DNA from: Fidelibacterota bacterium
Lineage (GTDB): Bacteria; Fidelibacterota; Marinisomatia; SCGC-AAA003-L08; TS1B11
Reading direction: 5' to 3'
Assembly: GCA_004124295.1 (NCBI GenBank)
Contig: SCKI01000001.1
Span: forward strand, 434,001 to 498,000
DNA length: 64,000 nucleotides
The translations under genes and the position numbers were made by a program. This document shows positions 1-9,166 of this stretch, piece after piece; position 1 is the first letter of the stretch; each line of letters starts with the position of its first letter. Under the pieces are notes generated by a model. The model saw nothing but the letters and a program-made list of their open reading frames with translations, had not been told where the DNA came from and ran no database searches.

Positions 1-740
1 CCCGGGCCCACGAATTCCGTGTGCAACGGGCCGAGCAACCCCATCCCTACGAGGACCGCACGCTGGTCATCCACAACTACCTGGCCCGCTTCAATCCTGA
101 ACTGAGCCAGCGGGTGCTGGTGATGGCCCATTACGATACGCGCCCCTATGCCGATCAGGATCCCGATCCGGCGAACCGGGACACGCCCCTGCTGGGAGCC
201 AACGATGGCGCCAGCGGTGTGGCGGTGCTGCTGGTGCTGGCCGATCTGTTCTCCCGGTCCGCCCCGGATGTGGGTGTCGATCTGCTCTTCCTGGACGCCG
301 AGGACATCGGCCGCAGCGGCGATACCCGCAACTTCGCCCTTGGCGCGCAGGCCTTTATCCCCGAGATGGACCGGCTACTGGATGGCCATCGTCCCCGCTA
401 CGCGGTGCTCCTGGACATGGTCGGTGACAAGGCGCTGAGCCTGCCCATCGAATACTATTCCTGGCGCGACGCCCCCGATCTGGCCCGGCGCATCTGGAGC
501 CTGGCTGACGATCTGGGTTACAGCCAGTTCAAACTGCAGACCGGCCCGGCTATCTTCGATGACCATGTGCCGTTCCTCGAGGCCGGCATCCCGGCCGTGG
601 ATATTATCGACTTCGACTATCCCGATGCCGAGTCCGCCTACTGGCACACCCTGGCCGACACGCCGGATAAATGCTCCCCGGAAAGCCTTGCGGCGGTCGG
701 TACCGTGGTTACGCACCTGATCTACGGGGAACGGCCATGA
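1..740 (+). CDS. M28-family zinc peptidase / glutaminyl-cyclase-like protein, 5' truncated
   Basis: The frame is open to the left edge, so the N-terminus is missing; the GTG at 21 is only the first internal start. Visible motifs follow the glutaminyl cyclase branch of M28: AHYDTR, GANDGASGVA (Asp ligand), FLDAED (acidic pair), DDHVPFLEAGIP, and YWHTLADTPDKCSPESL with the WHT histidine. Known members bind zinc through Asp, Glu and His and either cyclise N-terminal glutamine or cleave aminoacyl bonds. The signal or anchor region cannot be judged. Family assignment is firm; cyclase versus aminopeptidase activity is open. Confidence 0.85.
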   Translation, partial: RAHEFRVQRAEQPHPYEDRTLVIHNYLARFNPELSQRVLVMAHYDTRPYADQDPDPANRDTPLLGANDGASGVAVLLVLADLFSRSAPDVGVDLLFLDAEDIGRSGDTRNFALGAQAFIPEMDRLLDGHRPRYAVLLDMVGDKALSLPIEYYSWRDAPDLARRIWSLADDLGYSQFKLQTGPAIFDDHVPFLEAGIPAVDIIDFDYPDAESAYWHTLADTPDKCSPESLAAVGTVVTHLIYGERP

Positions 741-843
741 TGCAGCCCGCCCCTGCCGGGAGGTGGCCGCCGCCGCGCGTGACGGCCCTGCCGGAGAGAA
801 ACAGTTGAGGCGCCACACCGGCGGCTCCTATATTGGCCCTTTC

Positions 844-1650
844 ATGGACCGCTGCCTGCGACTGATTATGGGACTGTTCGGCTTGCTGCTGGTCTGGGGC
901 GGCTGCGATGCGCCCAACGCCGGACTTGATGATCCCCTGCCGATCCTCTCCGGGCCGGTGACCACCTTCAACGACCGGACCGATATCTTTTATGCCGCCG
1001 TGCTGCTGACGCTGGAAGAGGGGTCCTCCCTGGACAGTATCTGGGCCGAGCTGTACCTGGAAGCCGGCGAACTGGCCGATTCCCTGGGCACCGATACGCT
1101 GCTGGCCTCGGTATCCCTGCAGGACGATGCCAGTGGCGGCGATATTCTGGCTGAGGACGACGTTTACGGGGCCAGCTTCGCCTCGCCCCTGCCGCCGGCC
1201 AGCGGGGGCATTGTGCGCTTCCTGTTTGTGGCCCGGGTGAGCGGCATTTCCGATAGCCTAAGCGCCATCTTGAGCCTGATTAACCTGCGCCCGGTGATCC
1301 TTTCCGTGACCGCTGCCACAACGATGATTTTGCCTACCAACGGCTTCAACATTGACACGGTCCGGGTGGTGGCCAACGATCCAGACGGCCTGGACGATAT
1401 CCGCCGGGTCAGTTTTACCTCCCTCAAGCCCGACAGCACCTTGGCCAACAGCGGCACCCCGATTACCCTGGCCGATAACGGTCAGCTCGTCGGTTGGGGC
1501 GACGCGCTGGCCAATGACGGCATTTTCAGCCGCATCATTCTACTCAGTGCTGATGCCGATTCAGGGACCTACATCTACAAGTTTGTGGCCGCCGATTTCG
1601 CCGGCGCGGTGAGTGATACCGTCAGCCACAGCGTGGAGGTGACCCCGTGA
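844..1650 (+). CDS. Putative secreted lipoprotein with Ig-like C-terminal region
   Basis: Start placed at ATG 844 because it opens a compact signal sequence (MDRCLRLIMGLFGLLLVWGGC) ending at a possible lipobox cysteine; the frame remains open further upstream. The mature part is acidic and beta-rich. Its C-terminal 90 residues (ANDPDGLDDIRRV, TLADNGQL, DALANDGIFS) resemble extracellular Ig or cadherin-like modules. It overlaps the next gene by 4 bp (GTGA), so the two are probably translationally coupled. I recognise no specific family; surface location is inferred from the leader. Confidence 0.6.
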   Translation: MDRCLRLIMGLFGLLLVWGGCDAPNAGLDDPLPILSGPVTTFNDRTDIFYAAVLLTLEEGSSLDSIWAELYLEAGELADSLGTDTLLASVSLQDDASGGDILAEDDVYGASFASPLPPASGGIVRFLFVARVSGISDSLSAILSLINLRPVILSVTAATTMILPTNGFNIDTVRVVANDPDGLDDIRRVSFTSLKPDSTLANSGTPITLADNGQLVGWGDALANDGIFSRIILLSADADSGTYIYKFVAADFAGAVSDTVSHSVEVTP

Positions 1651-3257
1651 GGCCCCTGATCCTGGCCGCCCTGCTCAGCGCCGGGGCCGCGGCCCAGCAA
1701 CTGCCCTACGACTTTCGCCTTGGCAGAGCGCTGGTGGACAGCAACGCCTCGTATATGATCGACAGCCTTTCCTATGCCGGTATCGCCAGCAACAGTATTG
1801 TCGATATCCAGACCGCCGGCGATTCGCTGATCTTTTTCGGCACTTCGCGTGGCCTGTCCCTCACGCCGGACCTGGGCAGGACGTTCCGGTCCTACGTCGC
1901 TGCGACGGTGGACCTGCCGGTGGGCAGTATCGCCGCGCTCACCGTCTCGGATTCCCTGGTTGTGGCGGCGGCCCTCAGGGACACTACCGTGGGGAGCCAG
2001 CCCCTGTTTATGGGCGCGGGCCTGAGTTATTCCACAGACCTGGGAGACACCTGGACATTCCTCGATCAACCGCAAGAGCCGGTCAGCAGCGCAGATACGA
2101 TTACCATCAGCTGGGCCGGCCAGTCGGTGAGGGTGCTGGCCATTACCACACCGGTTGAGAATGAGACCTATGATTTGGACTTTTCGTTGGGCACCATCTG
2201 GCTCGTGAGCAAGACGGCCGGATTGCGGCGCTACGACATCACTGCGGAAGCCTGGTCGTTGGCGCCCCTGCCCAGGGACTCTGACATTACCCTCACCTGC
2301 GACAGTATTCCCGACGGCTATCTCATCGATCCCACCGACCGGGATCCCAACGACCCGAATAATGATGGCAACCTCAATCACCGCGCCTTTTCAGTCATCG
2401 CCTATGACAGTTTAGTCTGGGTCGGTACGGCTGCGGGCATCAACAAAGGTATTGTCGACTCGGCCAGCGGCTGCATCAGTTGGGCTCATTACAGTTTCCT
2501 CAACGATAATATCAGCGGCGATTTTGTGGTTGCCCTGCACCGCCAGACGCTGGACGGCGGCGACCGCATCTGGGCCTCCACCGTCGAGGCCGGCAGCGCC
2601 CAGCGACGGGGCCTGAGCTACACCGATGACGGCGGACTGAGCTGGCGCACCACCCTGAAAGGGAAATGGACGCACAACATTACATCCTTCGGCAGCGACG
2701 TCTATGCCGCCACGGATTCGGGGCTCTACAAATCGCCGGACGGTATCAGTTGGGCCAGGTTCAAAAGCGCCCGGGATGCCCTCACCGGCGAACGGGTCTA
2801 CGCCGACGTGGCCACCGGGGTGCTGTTGGACAGCCGCGACAGCAGCCTGTGGGTCGGATCCCCCGATGGGCTGGCCCGGACCACGGATGGCGGCGTCACC
2901 TGGGCCGTGGAGCGAAAATTTGTTTCCACCACCACGGAGGGCGAGGAGCGCTTCTATGCCTACCCCAACCCCTTCCAGCCGGCCAGCGATAATTTCCTGG
3001 AAGGGAGCGGCCATGTCCGCTTCCAGTATCACATCGCCAGCGGGGAAACCAACCGCCCCGCAGCCATAACCATCTACGACTTCGCCCTGGACCCCGTTGT
3101 GGAGCTGGACCCCCGGCCACATTTCAGCACCGGCGATTTCAGCCAGGGCTGGGACGGCCGCAACAGCGCCGGTTTTCAGGTGGCCAACGGAGTCTATTAC
3201 TGCCGGCTGAAAATTGGCGCCGATGAATACTGGACCAAGGTGGTGGTGATCAATTGA
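1647..3257 (+). CDS. Secreted BNR/propeller-repeat protein with FlgD-like C-terminal domain
   Basis: 536 residues with a GTG start overlapping the preceding stop. An N-terminal signal peptide (MRPLILAALLSAGAAAQ) leads into repeated BNR/sortilin-type units such as YTDDGGLSW, KSPDGISW and RTTDGGVTW, which form beta-propeller blades. The last 100 residues (FYAYPNPFQP, FQYHIASG, WDGRNSAGFQVANGVYYCRL) match the FlgD Ig-like or type-9-sorting-like C-terminal domain common in FCB bacteria. The next gene, a PorV-like protein, fits an exported surface protein with its outer-membrane partner. Ligand unknown. Confidence 0.75.
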   Translation: MRPLILAALLSAGAAAQQLPYDFRLGRALVDSNASYMIDSLSYAGIASNSIVDIQTAGDSLIFFGTSRGLSLTPDLGRTFRSYVAATVDLPVGSIAALTVSDSLVVAAALRDTTVGSQPLFMGAGLSYSTDLGDTWTFLDQPQEPVSSADTITISWAGQSVRVLAITTPVENETYDLDFSLGTIWLVSKTAGLRRYDITAEAWSLAPLPRDSDITLTCDSIPDGYLIDPTDRDPNDPNNDGNLNHRAFSVIAYDSLVWVGTAAGINKGIVDSASGCISWAHYSFLNDNISGDFVVALHRQTLDGGDRIWASTVEAGSAQRRGLSYTDDGGLSWRTTLKGKWTHNITSFGSDVYAATDSGLYKSPDGISWARFKSARDALTGERVYADVATGVLLDSRDSSLWVGSPDGLARTTDGGVTWAVERKFVSTTTEGEERFYAYPNPFQPASDNFLEGSGHVRFQYHIASGETNRPAAITIYDFALDPVVELDPRPHFSTGDFSQGWDGRNSAGFQVANGVYYCRLKIGADEYWTKVVVIN

Positions 3258-4174
3258 GGCGCGCCGTTGGCCTGATCTTCGTTTTGGCCTCGCTGCTGGC
3301 GGCCCAGCGGCCGGCCACCGGTGGCTATCCCGGCGCTTTTACCCGCTTCGGTTCCAACGCCCGGGATGTGGCCCTGGCCGGCGCCCTGGTGGCCGATGTG
3401 AACGGCGGCTTCCTGGCTTTCACCAATCCGGCCAGCGTGGTGCGTGTTCAGCGACGGGAGCTGGGCATGTCCTACCTGGCCCTGCCACTGGGCCGCTCCA
3501 TCCAGAGCCTCGGTATCGCCCTGCGGCTGCCCCCGGGAGCTGCCGTGGCTATCAGCTATCTGCGGGCGGCCGACGAATCGATCCAGGGCCGCAACAGCAT
3601 TGGCGAGAAAACCGGGCTGCTCTCGTACGCCGAGCAGGCCGTGGGGCTGACCTTTTCCAACCGGCTGACCGAACGGATCAGTTTCGGGCTGATGGCCAAG
3701 CTGCTGCTGAGCTCGCTGGCCGGAGAATCCAGCCAGGGTTTTGCCATTGATGTGGGCCTGCTCTACTGGCGGCCATCGGGGCTTAGTCTGGGCCTGCGGG
3801 CAGAGAATGTGACCGGCGCCTATGCCTGGCGCATCCTGGTAGCGGATGGCAACAGGGAATACAGCGAACGGCTCCCCCGGCTGCTCAGCGCCGGGCTACG
3901 TATTCCAGCGCGGCACTTTACATTCTTTGCCCAAGTCGATGCCCTGTTCCCGGAGCAGGGAGGCGTGGTGAACACCTTCCGGGCCGGCCTGGAAGATCGG
4001 GTTACCGAGCAGGCTGTGGTCCGCTTCGGGCTCAACCACCTGACCCCCACCGGCGGCGTCGGATTGCTGTTTTCGGTGCGAGAACCTCGGGACAGCCGGG
4101 TCGATTATACGCTCTCCCTGGGCAAAGCGGGAGAAGGCTGGGGACACCTGTTCAGTTGGTTGTTCAGGTTATAG
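3254..4174 (+). CDS. PorV/UPF0164-family outer-membrane protein
   Basis: 306 residues with a TTG start overlapping the preceding stop by 4 bp. Signal peptide (MRRAVGLIFVLASLLAAQ), then the PorV/PorQ-type signature near the mature N-terminus: FTRFGSNARDVALAGALVADVNGGFLAFTNPASV. Alternating amphipathic strands follow, as in an outer-membrane beta-barrel. In Bacteroidota, PorV proteins help type IX cargo leave the cell. No type IX core gene is present here, so the role is inferred. Coupling to the FlgD-domain protein supports a shared surface function. Confidence 0.78.
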   Translation: MRRAVGLIFVLASLLAAQRPATGGYPGAFTRFGSNARDVALAGALVADVNGGFLAFTNPASVVRVQRRELGMSYLALPLGRSIQSLGIALRLPPGAAVAISYLRAADESIQGRNSIGEKTGLLSYAEQAVGLTFSNRLTERISFGLMAKLLLSSLAGESSQGFAIDVGLLYWRPSGLSLGLRAENVTGAYAWRILVADGNREYSERLPRLLSAGLRIPARHFTFFAQVDALFPEQGGVVNTFRAGLEDRVTEQAVVRFGLNHLTPTGGVGLLFSVREPRDSRVDYTLSLGKAGEGWGHLFSWLFRL

Positions 4175-4184
4175 CAGGCAGGCC

Positions 4185-5060
4185 GTGCGGTCAGGCCCAA
4201 GGATAGCGCTCCTCCTGCTGACAGCGGCCCTGCCCCTGCAGGCCCTGGGCTGGCGCAGCAGCTACCTGGCCGGTTCACCCCTGGCCCTGGCCCTGGCTGG
4301 CGGAGGGACGGCCTGGACGGCGAACGGCTACCTCATCGAGATAAACCCGGCCCATGTCTGGGGAGTGGATGGCGAGAGCATCGGCTACGGCTACCTGCGC
4401 ATGTTCGGCAATCTGGGCGGCCATGTGCTGACCTGGCAGGGGAGGTTGCGGGGCCGGCCTGCACAGCTCCGCCTGCGGACCCTGGCGGAAGACGATATCG
4501 AGCTGCGCGGCGATGTGCCGACCGCAGACCCGCTGGGCACATTCGGCGCCCGGTTGATGGAAGCCGAACTGAGCCGGGGCTGGATGCTGGGGGCGCTGCA
4601 AGTGGGGGTTAGCCTGACGGTAGCCTATCAGCGCATTTTCGAGTATAGCGGCCGGGGTGCATGGCTTTCGGCGGGCGTGCTGGGGAACCTGGGCAGCCGG
4701 GTTCGTTGGGGTCTGGCCGTGTCGCACATTGGGGTCGGAGAGGGGCTGGGCAGCCGCGACCTGGAGCCGCAACCGTGGCGCCTGCAGGGCGGGGCCATGC
4801 TTAAATTGCCGTCCCTGCTTGGCCGGATCGGCATTGACGTCGGCCTCGATTCGCGCTCCAACGTGCTGCCGGGTGTGGTCTGGGAGACCGGTACCGGTCC
4901 CTGGCAGGTGCGTCTGGGATTGCGTCAGGTAGCCGGCGAATACCGGCTGGGGCTGGGCTTCGGGCTGTTGCAAGACCGATGGCGTGTGGCCTATGCCGTC
5001 AGCTACCAGGGGCGCACCCTGGGGCTACCGCAAATGATCCAGGTCAGCCGGCAGCTGTAA
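4185..5060 (+). CDS. Second PorV/UPF0164-like outer-membrane barrel protein
   Basis: 291 residues from a GTG start. Signal peptide (ALLLLTAALPLQALG), then SYLAGSPLALALAGGGTAWTANG followed by IEINPAHV, a degenerate form of the PorV N-terminal signature (A-G-G-G-x-A with INPA in place of TNPA). The rest is rich in Gly and aromatic residues with alternating strands (YGYLRMFGNL, LSAGVLGNLGSRVRWGLAVSHIG). It lies 10 bp after the preceding PorV-like gene and probably arose by old duplication. Outer-membrane location inferred. Confidence 0.65.
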   Translation: MRSGPRIALLLLTAALPLQALGWRSSYLAGSPLALALAGGGTAWTANGYLIEINPAHVWGVDGESIGYGYLRMFGNLGGHVLTWQGRLRGRPAQLRLRTLAEDDIELRGDVPTADPLGTFGARLMEAELSRGWMLGALQVGVSLTVAYQRIFEYSGRGAWLSAGVLGNLGSRVRWGLAVSHIGVGEGLGSRDLEPQPWRLQGGAMLKLPSLLGRIGIDVGLDSRSNVLPGVVWETGTGPWQVRLGLRQVAGEYRLGLGFGLLQDRWRVAYAVSYQGRTLGLPQMIQVSRQL

Positions 5061-5162
5061 CGACCCCTGGCAGCGCCATCCCCATTCACCTCACAGAGCA
5101 GCAGCCCGCAGAGAGGAGACCAGTGACAGGTAGGTTTTCGAACCCGGACAAAAAGGGCGGCC

Positions 5163-6278
5163 ATGGTTGACCCGGCGCCCCAACCGCGTCTGTTCAAGTA
5201 CCTGTTCAGTGCATTGGCAGTCAGCGCCATAGTGCTCGTCGTCTGGCAGGTGATCAGGTCGGGCGGAGAGCAGGGCAGGACGGGCGTCCCGGAAATCTCG
5301 CAGATGCGCCGGGATATCGTCAAGGAGCTCGAATTGGTCGGCCTGGAGCGGTCGCCACTGGTCGATCCGGTAGGGGGCATCCACTTCGGCCATCCCCCCA
5401 CCATGACCTCCGACGATCTGATGTTGCTTCTGCGGCGCATCCTGCGGGATTACAATTTGATCCTCACTGCGGCAGTCAATTATGAGGACCGCCGGGAGCT
5501 CTACGTGGAGATGAGCACCCCCCTTCAGGAAATGGTGGTCCGGTTCACCTTCATCCCGCGCCACGATACGCCAGATCTGGCCGAAGGAGTGCGGGGGCGT
5601 ATTGCCCTCATTATCGACGATTTCGGCTACATGCGCAACCGGCTCACCGCCGGCTTCATGGACCTGGATGAGGCGCTGACCTATTCGGTCATCCCGGGCC
5701 GCCGGTTTTCGCAGGTGCTCGCCAGCGAGGCCTTGAAATCCAACCATGAGGTGATTGTGCACATGCCGCTGGAGCCGGAACAGTACAACGGCCGCGATGA
5801 AGCCGAGTACATCCTGCTCTACGGCATGGATCCGCGGGAAGTGCAGGCCCGGGTCCGCAAGGCGTTCCAGCACATCCCCCAGGCGGTAGGCATGAACAAC
5901 CATGAGGGCTCTCTGGCCTCCCTGGATACGGTGCTGCTGCAGATCGTCGCGGAGGAGCTCCTGGCGCGCAACAAGTATTTCGTGGACAGCTTCACCAGTC
6001 CCACCACCCGGGCCCTGCATGTAATGCGGAAGAACGGCGTACCGAGCTTGGGGCGTCACGTGTTCATCGATAACATTGATGAGCCGGGGTACATTCGCCA
6101 GCAGTTGGCCGAACTGGCGGCCAGTGCGGAGCGCCGCGGGTTTGCCATCGGCATCGGCCATGTGGGATCGAGCCACCTGCATACCCTCGATATTCTGCGG
6201 GAGGAGATCCCCCGCTTGAAGCGTCTGGGGTTCGAATTTGTTTTCGCCTCGGAACTGATGCCCGATTTCCCCTTTTGA
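5163..6278 (+). CDS. Divergent polysaccharide deacetylase (DUF610/YibQ family)
   Basis: 371 residues with one N-terminal membrane segment (about 12-28: YLFSALAVSAIVLVVW), then a periplasmic domain. The C-terminal 220 residues carry family motifs: IALIIDDFGYMRNR, HMPLEPEQYN, GMNNHEGS, YFVDSFTS and IGIGHVGSSHLHT. The family is a divergent branch of the NodB-type deacetylase fold, and activity has not generally been shown. The 100 bases before the start hold no recognised signal. Confidence 0.85.
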   Translation: MVDPAPQPRLFKYLFSALAVSAIVLVVWQVIRSGGEQGRTGVPEISQMRRDIVKELELVGLERSPLVDPVGGIHFGHPPTMTSDDLMLLLRRILRDYNLILTAAVNYEDRRELYVEMSTPLQEMVVRFTFIPRHDTPDLAEGVRGRIALIIDDFGYMRNRLTAGFMDLDEALTYSVIPGRRFSQVLASEALKSNHEVIVHMPLEPEQYNGRDEAEYILLYGMDPREVQARVRKAFQHIPQAVGMNNHEGSLASLDTVLLQIVAEELLARNKYFVDSFTSPTTRALHVMRKNGVPSLGRHVFIDNIDEPGYIRQQLAELAASAERRGFAIGIGHVGSSHLHTLDILREEIPRLKRLGFEFVFASELMPDFPF

Positions 6279-6293
6279 CATGCGAGCCGTGGC

Positions 6294-6758
6294 ATGAAAA
6301 GGTTCCGCCTGTCCGTAACGCTGCTGCCGGCGGCCATCGTGTTCGGCTCGCTAACCTGCGAAAGCAAATTCGAGGAGAACCTGCTCCCGGAGGACCTGTT
6401 CGGCACCTGGCAAGCGCTCACTTCCAACGGCCGGGCCGAGCTGGTTTTCTCCCGGACTGACGGCCGGAACCGGTACGTATTCCAGGCCCCGGACGGCACA
6501 TTTGGCGACATCGTGCTGCTGCCCGGCAGCGTTGTGATCTCCCAGGGCCTCTGGTCTCTCAACGGCTTCGTGTTGTCATTGCTGGATGAGGGCGGCTTCC
6601 CGCTCTCGTGTCCGCTGGACGATCCCTTTGAGGTACTCATGAGCGCCAATCGGGATACCTTCACGTTGTCCTACCTCGGCGAAATCGAAGACGGCTGCCT
6701 GACCCGAGCCGGATTGCTGGAAGAGGCCGGATGGCGCCTGCAGAGCAATGGAGCATGA
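6294..6758 (+). CDS. Hypothetical lipoprotein
   Basis: 154 residues. MKRFRLSVTLLPAAIVFGSLTC is a lipoprotein leader with a plausible lipobox (SLTC). The mature part (LLPEDLFGTWQALTSNGRAELVFS, GLWSLNGFVLSLLDEGG) looks like a small lipocalin-like beta-barrel of the kind in which GTW begins the first strand. That is a weak structural impression. The stop overlaps the start of the next gene (ATGA), suggesting coupling. Confidence 0.6.
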   Translation: MKRFRLSVTLLPAAIVFGSLTCESKFEENLLPEDLFGTWQALTSNGRAELVFSRTDGRNRYVFQAPDGTFGDIVLLPGSVVISQGLWSLNGFVLSLLDEGGFPLSCPLDDPFEVLMSANRDTFTLSYLGEIEDGCLTRAGLLEEAGWRLQSNGA

Positions 6759-7480
6759 CCGGACCGGTCACCGCTGCTGCTGACCCGGGACAGGACCAAC
6801 TGAAGTGGAACCTGTTCCTGCTGCTGTCAGCCATTTTCATCGCCGCCCTGGTGACCAGCAATCTCATCTTTCAGAAGTTCTTCACCTGGACGCCCTTCGG
6901 CCTGTACACCTTCGAGATATCGGTCGGCATTCTGCCCTATCCCATCACCTTCCTGGTGACGGACATTATCTCCGAAATCTATGGCAAGCGCCGGGCAAAC
7001 CAGGTGGTGCTGAGTGGACTGTTCGCCAGCCTGTTCGTGCTGGTGATAATCCTGATCGCCGATGCCGTGCCCCAGGCCGCCTGGTCGCCGGTAAGCGATA
7101 GCCAGTTCCACCAGGTATTCGGCCTGTTCGGTCCGGCGGTGATGGCTTCGATGGTCGCCTACCTGGCCGCACAGTTCATTGATATTCGGGTGTACCATTT
7201 CTGGAAGCAGCTCACCGGCGGACGGCATTTGTGGCTGCGGAACAACGGCTCGACCATATTTTCCCAGCTCATCGACACCAGTCTGGTGCTGCTGCTGCTC
7301 TCGGCCACGGGGGCTATCGAGTGGTCCCGTTTCTGGGGCCTGCTGCAAAGCGGCTTCCTATTCAAGGTGCTGGTGGCGCTGTTGGATACGCCCCTGCTGT
7401 ACGGCGCCACCTGGCTGCTGCGGCGCCGGTTTAACCTGCAGATGGGCCAGGAAATCGAGGCGCAGCATGCCCAACCCTGA
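6755..7480 (+). CDS. yhhQ: Queuosine precursor transporter (YhhQ family)
   Basis: 241 residues; ATG 6755 chosen because it overlaps the preceding TGA as ATGA, although the frame allows ATG 6731. The hydrophobic core has about six membrane segments with family motifs: TSNLIFQKFF, LPYPITFLVTDIISEIYGKRRAN, AAQFIDIRVYHFWK, LRNNGSTIFSQLIDTSLVLLL and LLDTPLLYG. In E. coli YhhQ imports preQ0/preQ1 for queuosine synthesis. No queuosine synthesis gene is nearby. Confidence 0.88.
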   Translation: MTGPVTAAADPGQDQLKWNLFLLLSAIFIAALVTSNLIFQKFFTWTPFGLYTFEISVGILPYPITFLVTDIISEIYGKRRANQVVLSGLFASLFVLVIILIADAVPQAAWSPVSDSQFHQVFGLFGPAVMASMVAYLAAQFIDIRVYHFWKQLTGGRHLWLRNNGSTIFSQLIDTSLVLLLLSATGAIEWSRFWGLLQSGFLFKVLVALLDTPLLYGATWLLRRRFNLQMGQEIEAQHAQP

Positions 7481-8789
7481 GGCCGCCAAACGGCGCTCCG
7501 TGCGCTTGAACCTGGCACTTGCCGCCTTGGCGGTGGCAATTCTCCTGACCCCGGCCTGCAAACAGGAAGAGCCGGCCGGCGGCGATCTGCAGGCGCTCCG
7601 GATGGCTGCATCGGCGGCCTATGCGCAACAGGACTATGCGGCCTTCCTGGAGCATACGCAGGCTGCGCTGGCACTCTCGCCACAGCACCCGACACTGCTC
7701 TACAACAGCGCCGCCGGATATGCGCTGACCGGCAGCCCGGAGCCGTCCATAGCAGCGCTGGACAGACTGATCGCCCTGGGACTGAGCTACAATTTGATGG
7801 GGGATAGTGACTTTGGCTCCTTGCTGCAGCGGCGCGATTTTCAGGTCGTCCTGACCGGCATGGCCCGCAACCGGGTGGCTGTCGTGCGTTCCCGGCTGCT
7901 GCTGGAGCTCCCCGATACGACTGTCCATGTCGAAGGCATCGCTTATGACCCGGTGGCCCGGCGCTACTACTTCGGCACCATCCGCAGCCGCAGCATCCTC
8001 ACGGCCACGACGGGCGGCGAAGCGGGCGAATTCGTGCCCCCGGGTGAACACGGCCTCATGGCGGTGCTGGGGCTGGTCGTGGATGCCCGCCGCCGGCTGC
8101 TGTGGGTGGCTACCTCCGCCCTGCCCCAAATGGATGGCTTCCGCGCGACCGATGAGGGGCATTCCGCCCTGCTGGCATTCGACCTGGACAGCGGCGAGAA
8201 GGTGAGCGATTATCGCTCCCCAGGCGGCCTGGCCGGCGGGACCGCCTTTAACGACCTGGCCCTGGCCGGCGATGGCAGCGTCTATGTCTCCGACGGCAGG
8301 GGCGCGATCTGGTGGGCCTCAGCGGGCAGCGGCCGGCTGGAGGAAATTTACCGCGCCAGCGAATCGTTTCAGGGGATCGTCAGCACGGCAAGCGGGGACC
8401 GGCTCCTGGTGGCCGCCTACGGCAGTGGTATCTGGGCCATCGACACCGCAACGCGCTCGGCCAGTTTGTTGAGCTACCCCGCCGATGCCACCCTGCTGGG
8501 TATTGATGGGCTGGCCACTTACCGGGGCAGCCTGATTGCAGTGCAGAACGGTGTGCGCCCGTACCGGGTCCTGCGCCTGGCCCTCAATCCCGAGCAATCC
8601 GCTATCACCGCAGTACGGGTGCTGGAGCGGAATCACCCCGATCACGGGGAGCCGACCCTGGGCGTGGTGGTGGGTGACCGGTTCCATTATGTGGCCAACA
8701 GTGCCTGGAACGACTACGACATGAGTGGCCAGTTGCGTCCCGGCGCTACGCGGAAAAAGCCGCTCATCCTGAGCCTGCCCCTGGAGTGA
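7467..8789 (+). CDS. Lipoprotein with TPR-like N-terminus and SMP-30-type beta-propeller
   Basis: 440 residues from ATG 7467, overlapping yhhQ by 14 bp. A leader (LNLALAALAVAILLTPAC) ends in a lipobox cysteine. Residues about 30-120 form helical repeats typical of TPR (AYAQQDYAAFLEHTQAALALSPQHPTLLYNSAAGYALTG). The rest has propeller-like blades (HVEGIAYDPVARRYYFGTIRS, FNDLALAGDGSVYVSDGRG, GDRLLVAAYGSGIWAID) as in SMP-30/gluconolactonase-like proteins. Substrate unknown; periplasmic or envelope location is inferred from the leader. Confidence 0.7.
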   Translation: MPNPEAAKRRSVRLNLALAALAVAILLTPACKQEEPAGGDLQALRMAASAAYAQQDYAAFLEHTQAALALSPQHPTLLYNSAAGYALTGSPEPSIAALDRLIALGLSYNLMGDSDFGSLLQRRDFQVVLTGMARNRVAVVRSRLLLELPDTTVHVEGIAYDPVARRYYFGTIRSRSILTATTGGEAGEFVPPGEHGLMAVLGLVVDARRRLLWVATSALPQMDGFRATDEGHSALLAFDLDSGEKVSDYRSPGGLAGGTAFNDLALAGDGSVYVSDGRGAIWWASAGSGRLEEIYRASESFQGIVSTASGDRLLVAAYGSGIWAIDTATRSASLLSYPADATLLGIDGLATYRGSLIAVQNGVRPYRVLRLALNPEQSAITAVRVLERNHPDHGEPTLGVVVGDRFHYVANSAWNDYDMSGQLRPGATRKKPLILSLPLE

Positions 8790-9151
8790 TGCCGCGGCCC
8801 TCCCCAGCGGCCGCAGAGAGCACCTGGCAGCGCATTTACCGGGTCGTCGAAAGGATACCGGCTGGACAGGTCGCCACCTACGGGCAGGTCGCCACGGCGG
8901 CGGGACTGCCCCGGCAGGCCCGGCTGGTGGGCTATGCCTTGCGGGGCCTGGAACATGACACGCATCTGCCCTGGCACCGGGTGGTCAATGCCCGGGGGAC
9001 CTCCTCCCTGGACCGGCCCTCCGGGGCCGCCAGTCTGCAGATGGCCCTCCTCGAGCGGGAGGGGGTGGCGTTCGGGGCCGATGGCCACCTCGATCTGGAC
9101 CGCTACCGCTACGCACTGGGGCCGACGTCTGTTGGCAGGCCGCCGGGCTAG
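8789..9151 (+). CDS. Alkyltransferase-like protein (ATL, MGMT-like DNA-binding protein)
   Basis: About 120 residues; ATG 8789 overlaps the preceding TGA by one base, with GTG 8786 as alternative. The MGMT C-terminal DNA-binding domain is complete: VVERIPAGQVATYGQVATAAGLPRQARLVGYALRG, then PWHRVVNARG. In true O6-alkylguanine transferases the active motif is PCHR; here the cysteine is Trp. This is the hallmark of alkyltransferase-like proteins that flag alkylated bases for nucleotide excision repair. Confidence 0.88.
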   Translation: MPRPSPAAAESTWQRIYRVVERIPAGQVATYGQVATAAGLPRQARLVGYALRGLEHDTHLPWHRVVNARGTSSLDRPSGAASLQMALLEREGVAFGADGHLDLDRYRYALGPTSVGRPPG

Positions 9152-9166
9152 AACATAAATTGCCCC

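Noticed and set aside
3254-5060. A type IX secretion locus
   Set aside because: Only PorV-like proteins and a FlgD-like C-terminal domain are seen; none of the core components (PorK, L, M, N, Sov) is in the window.
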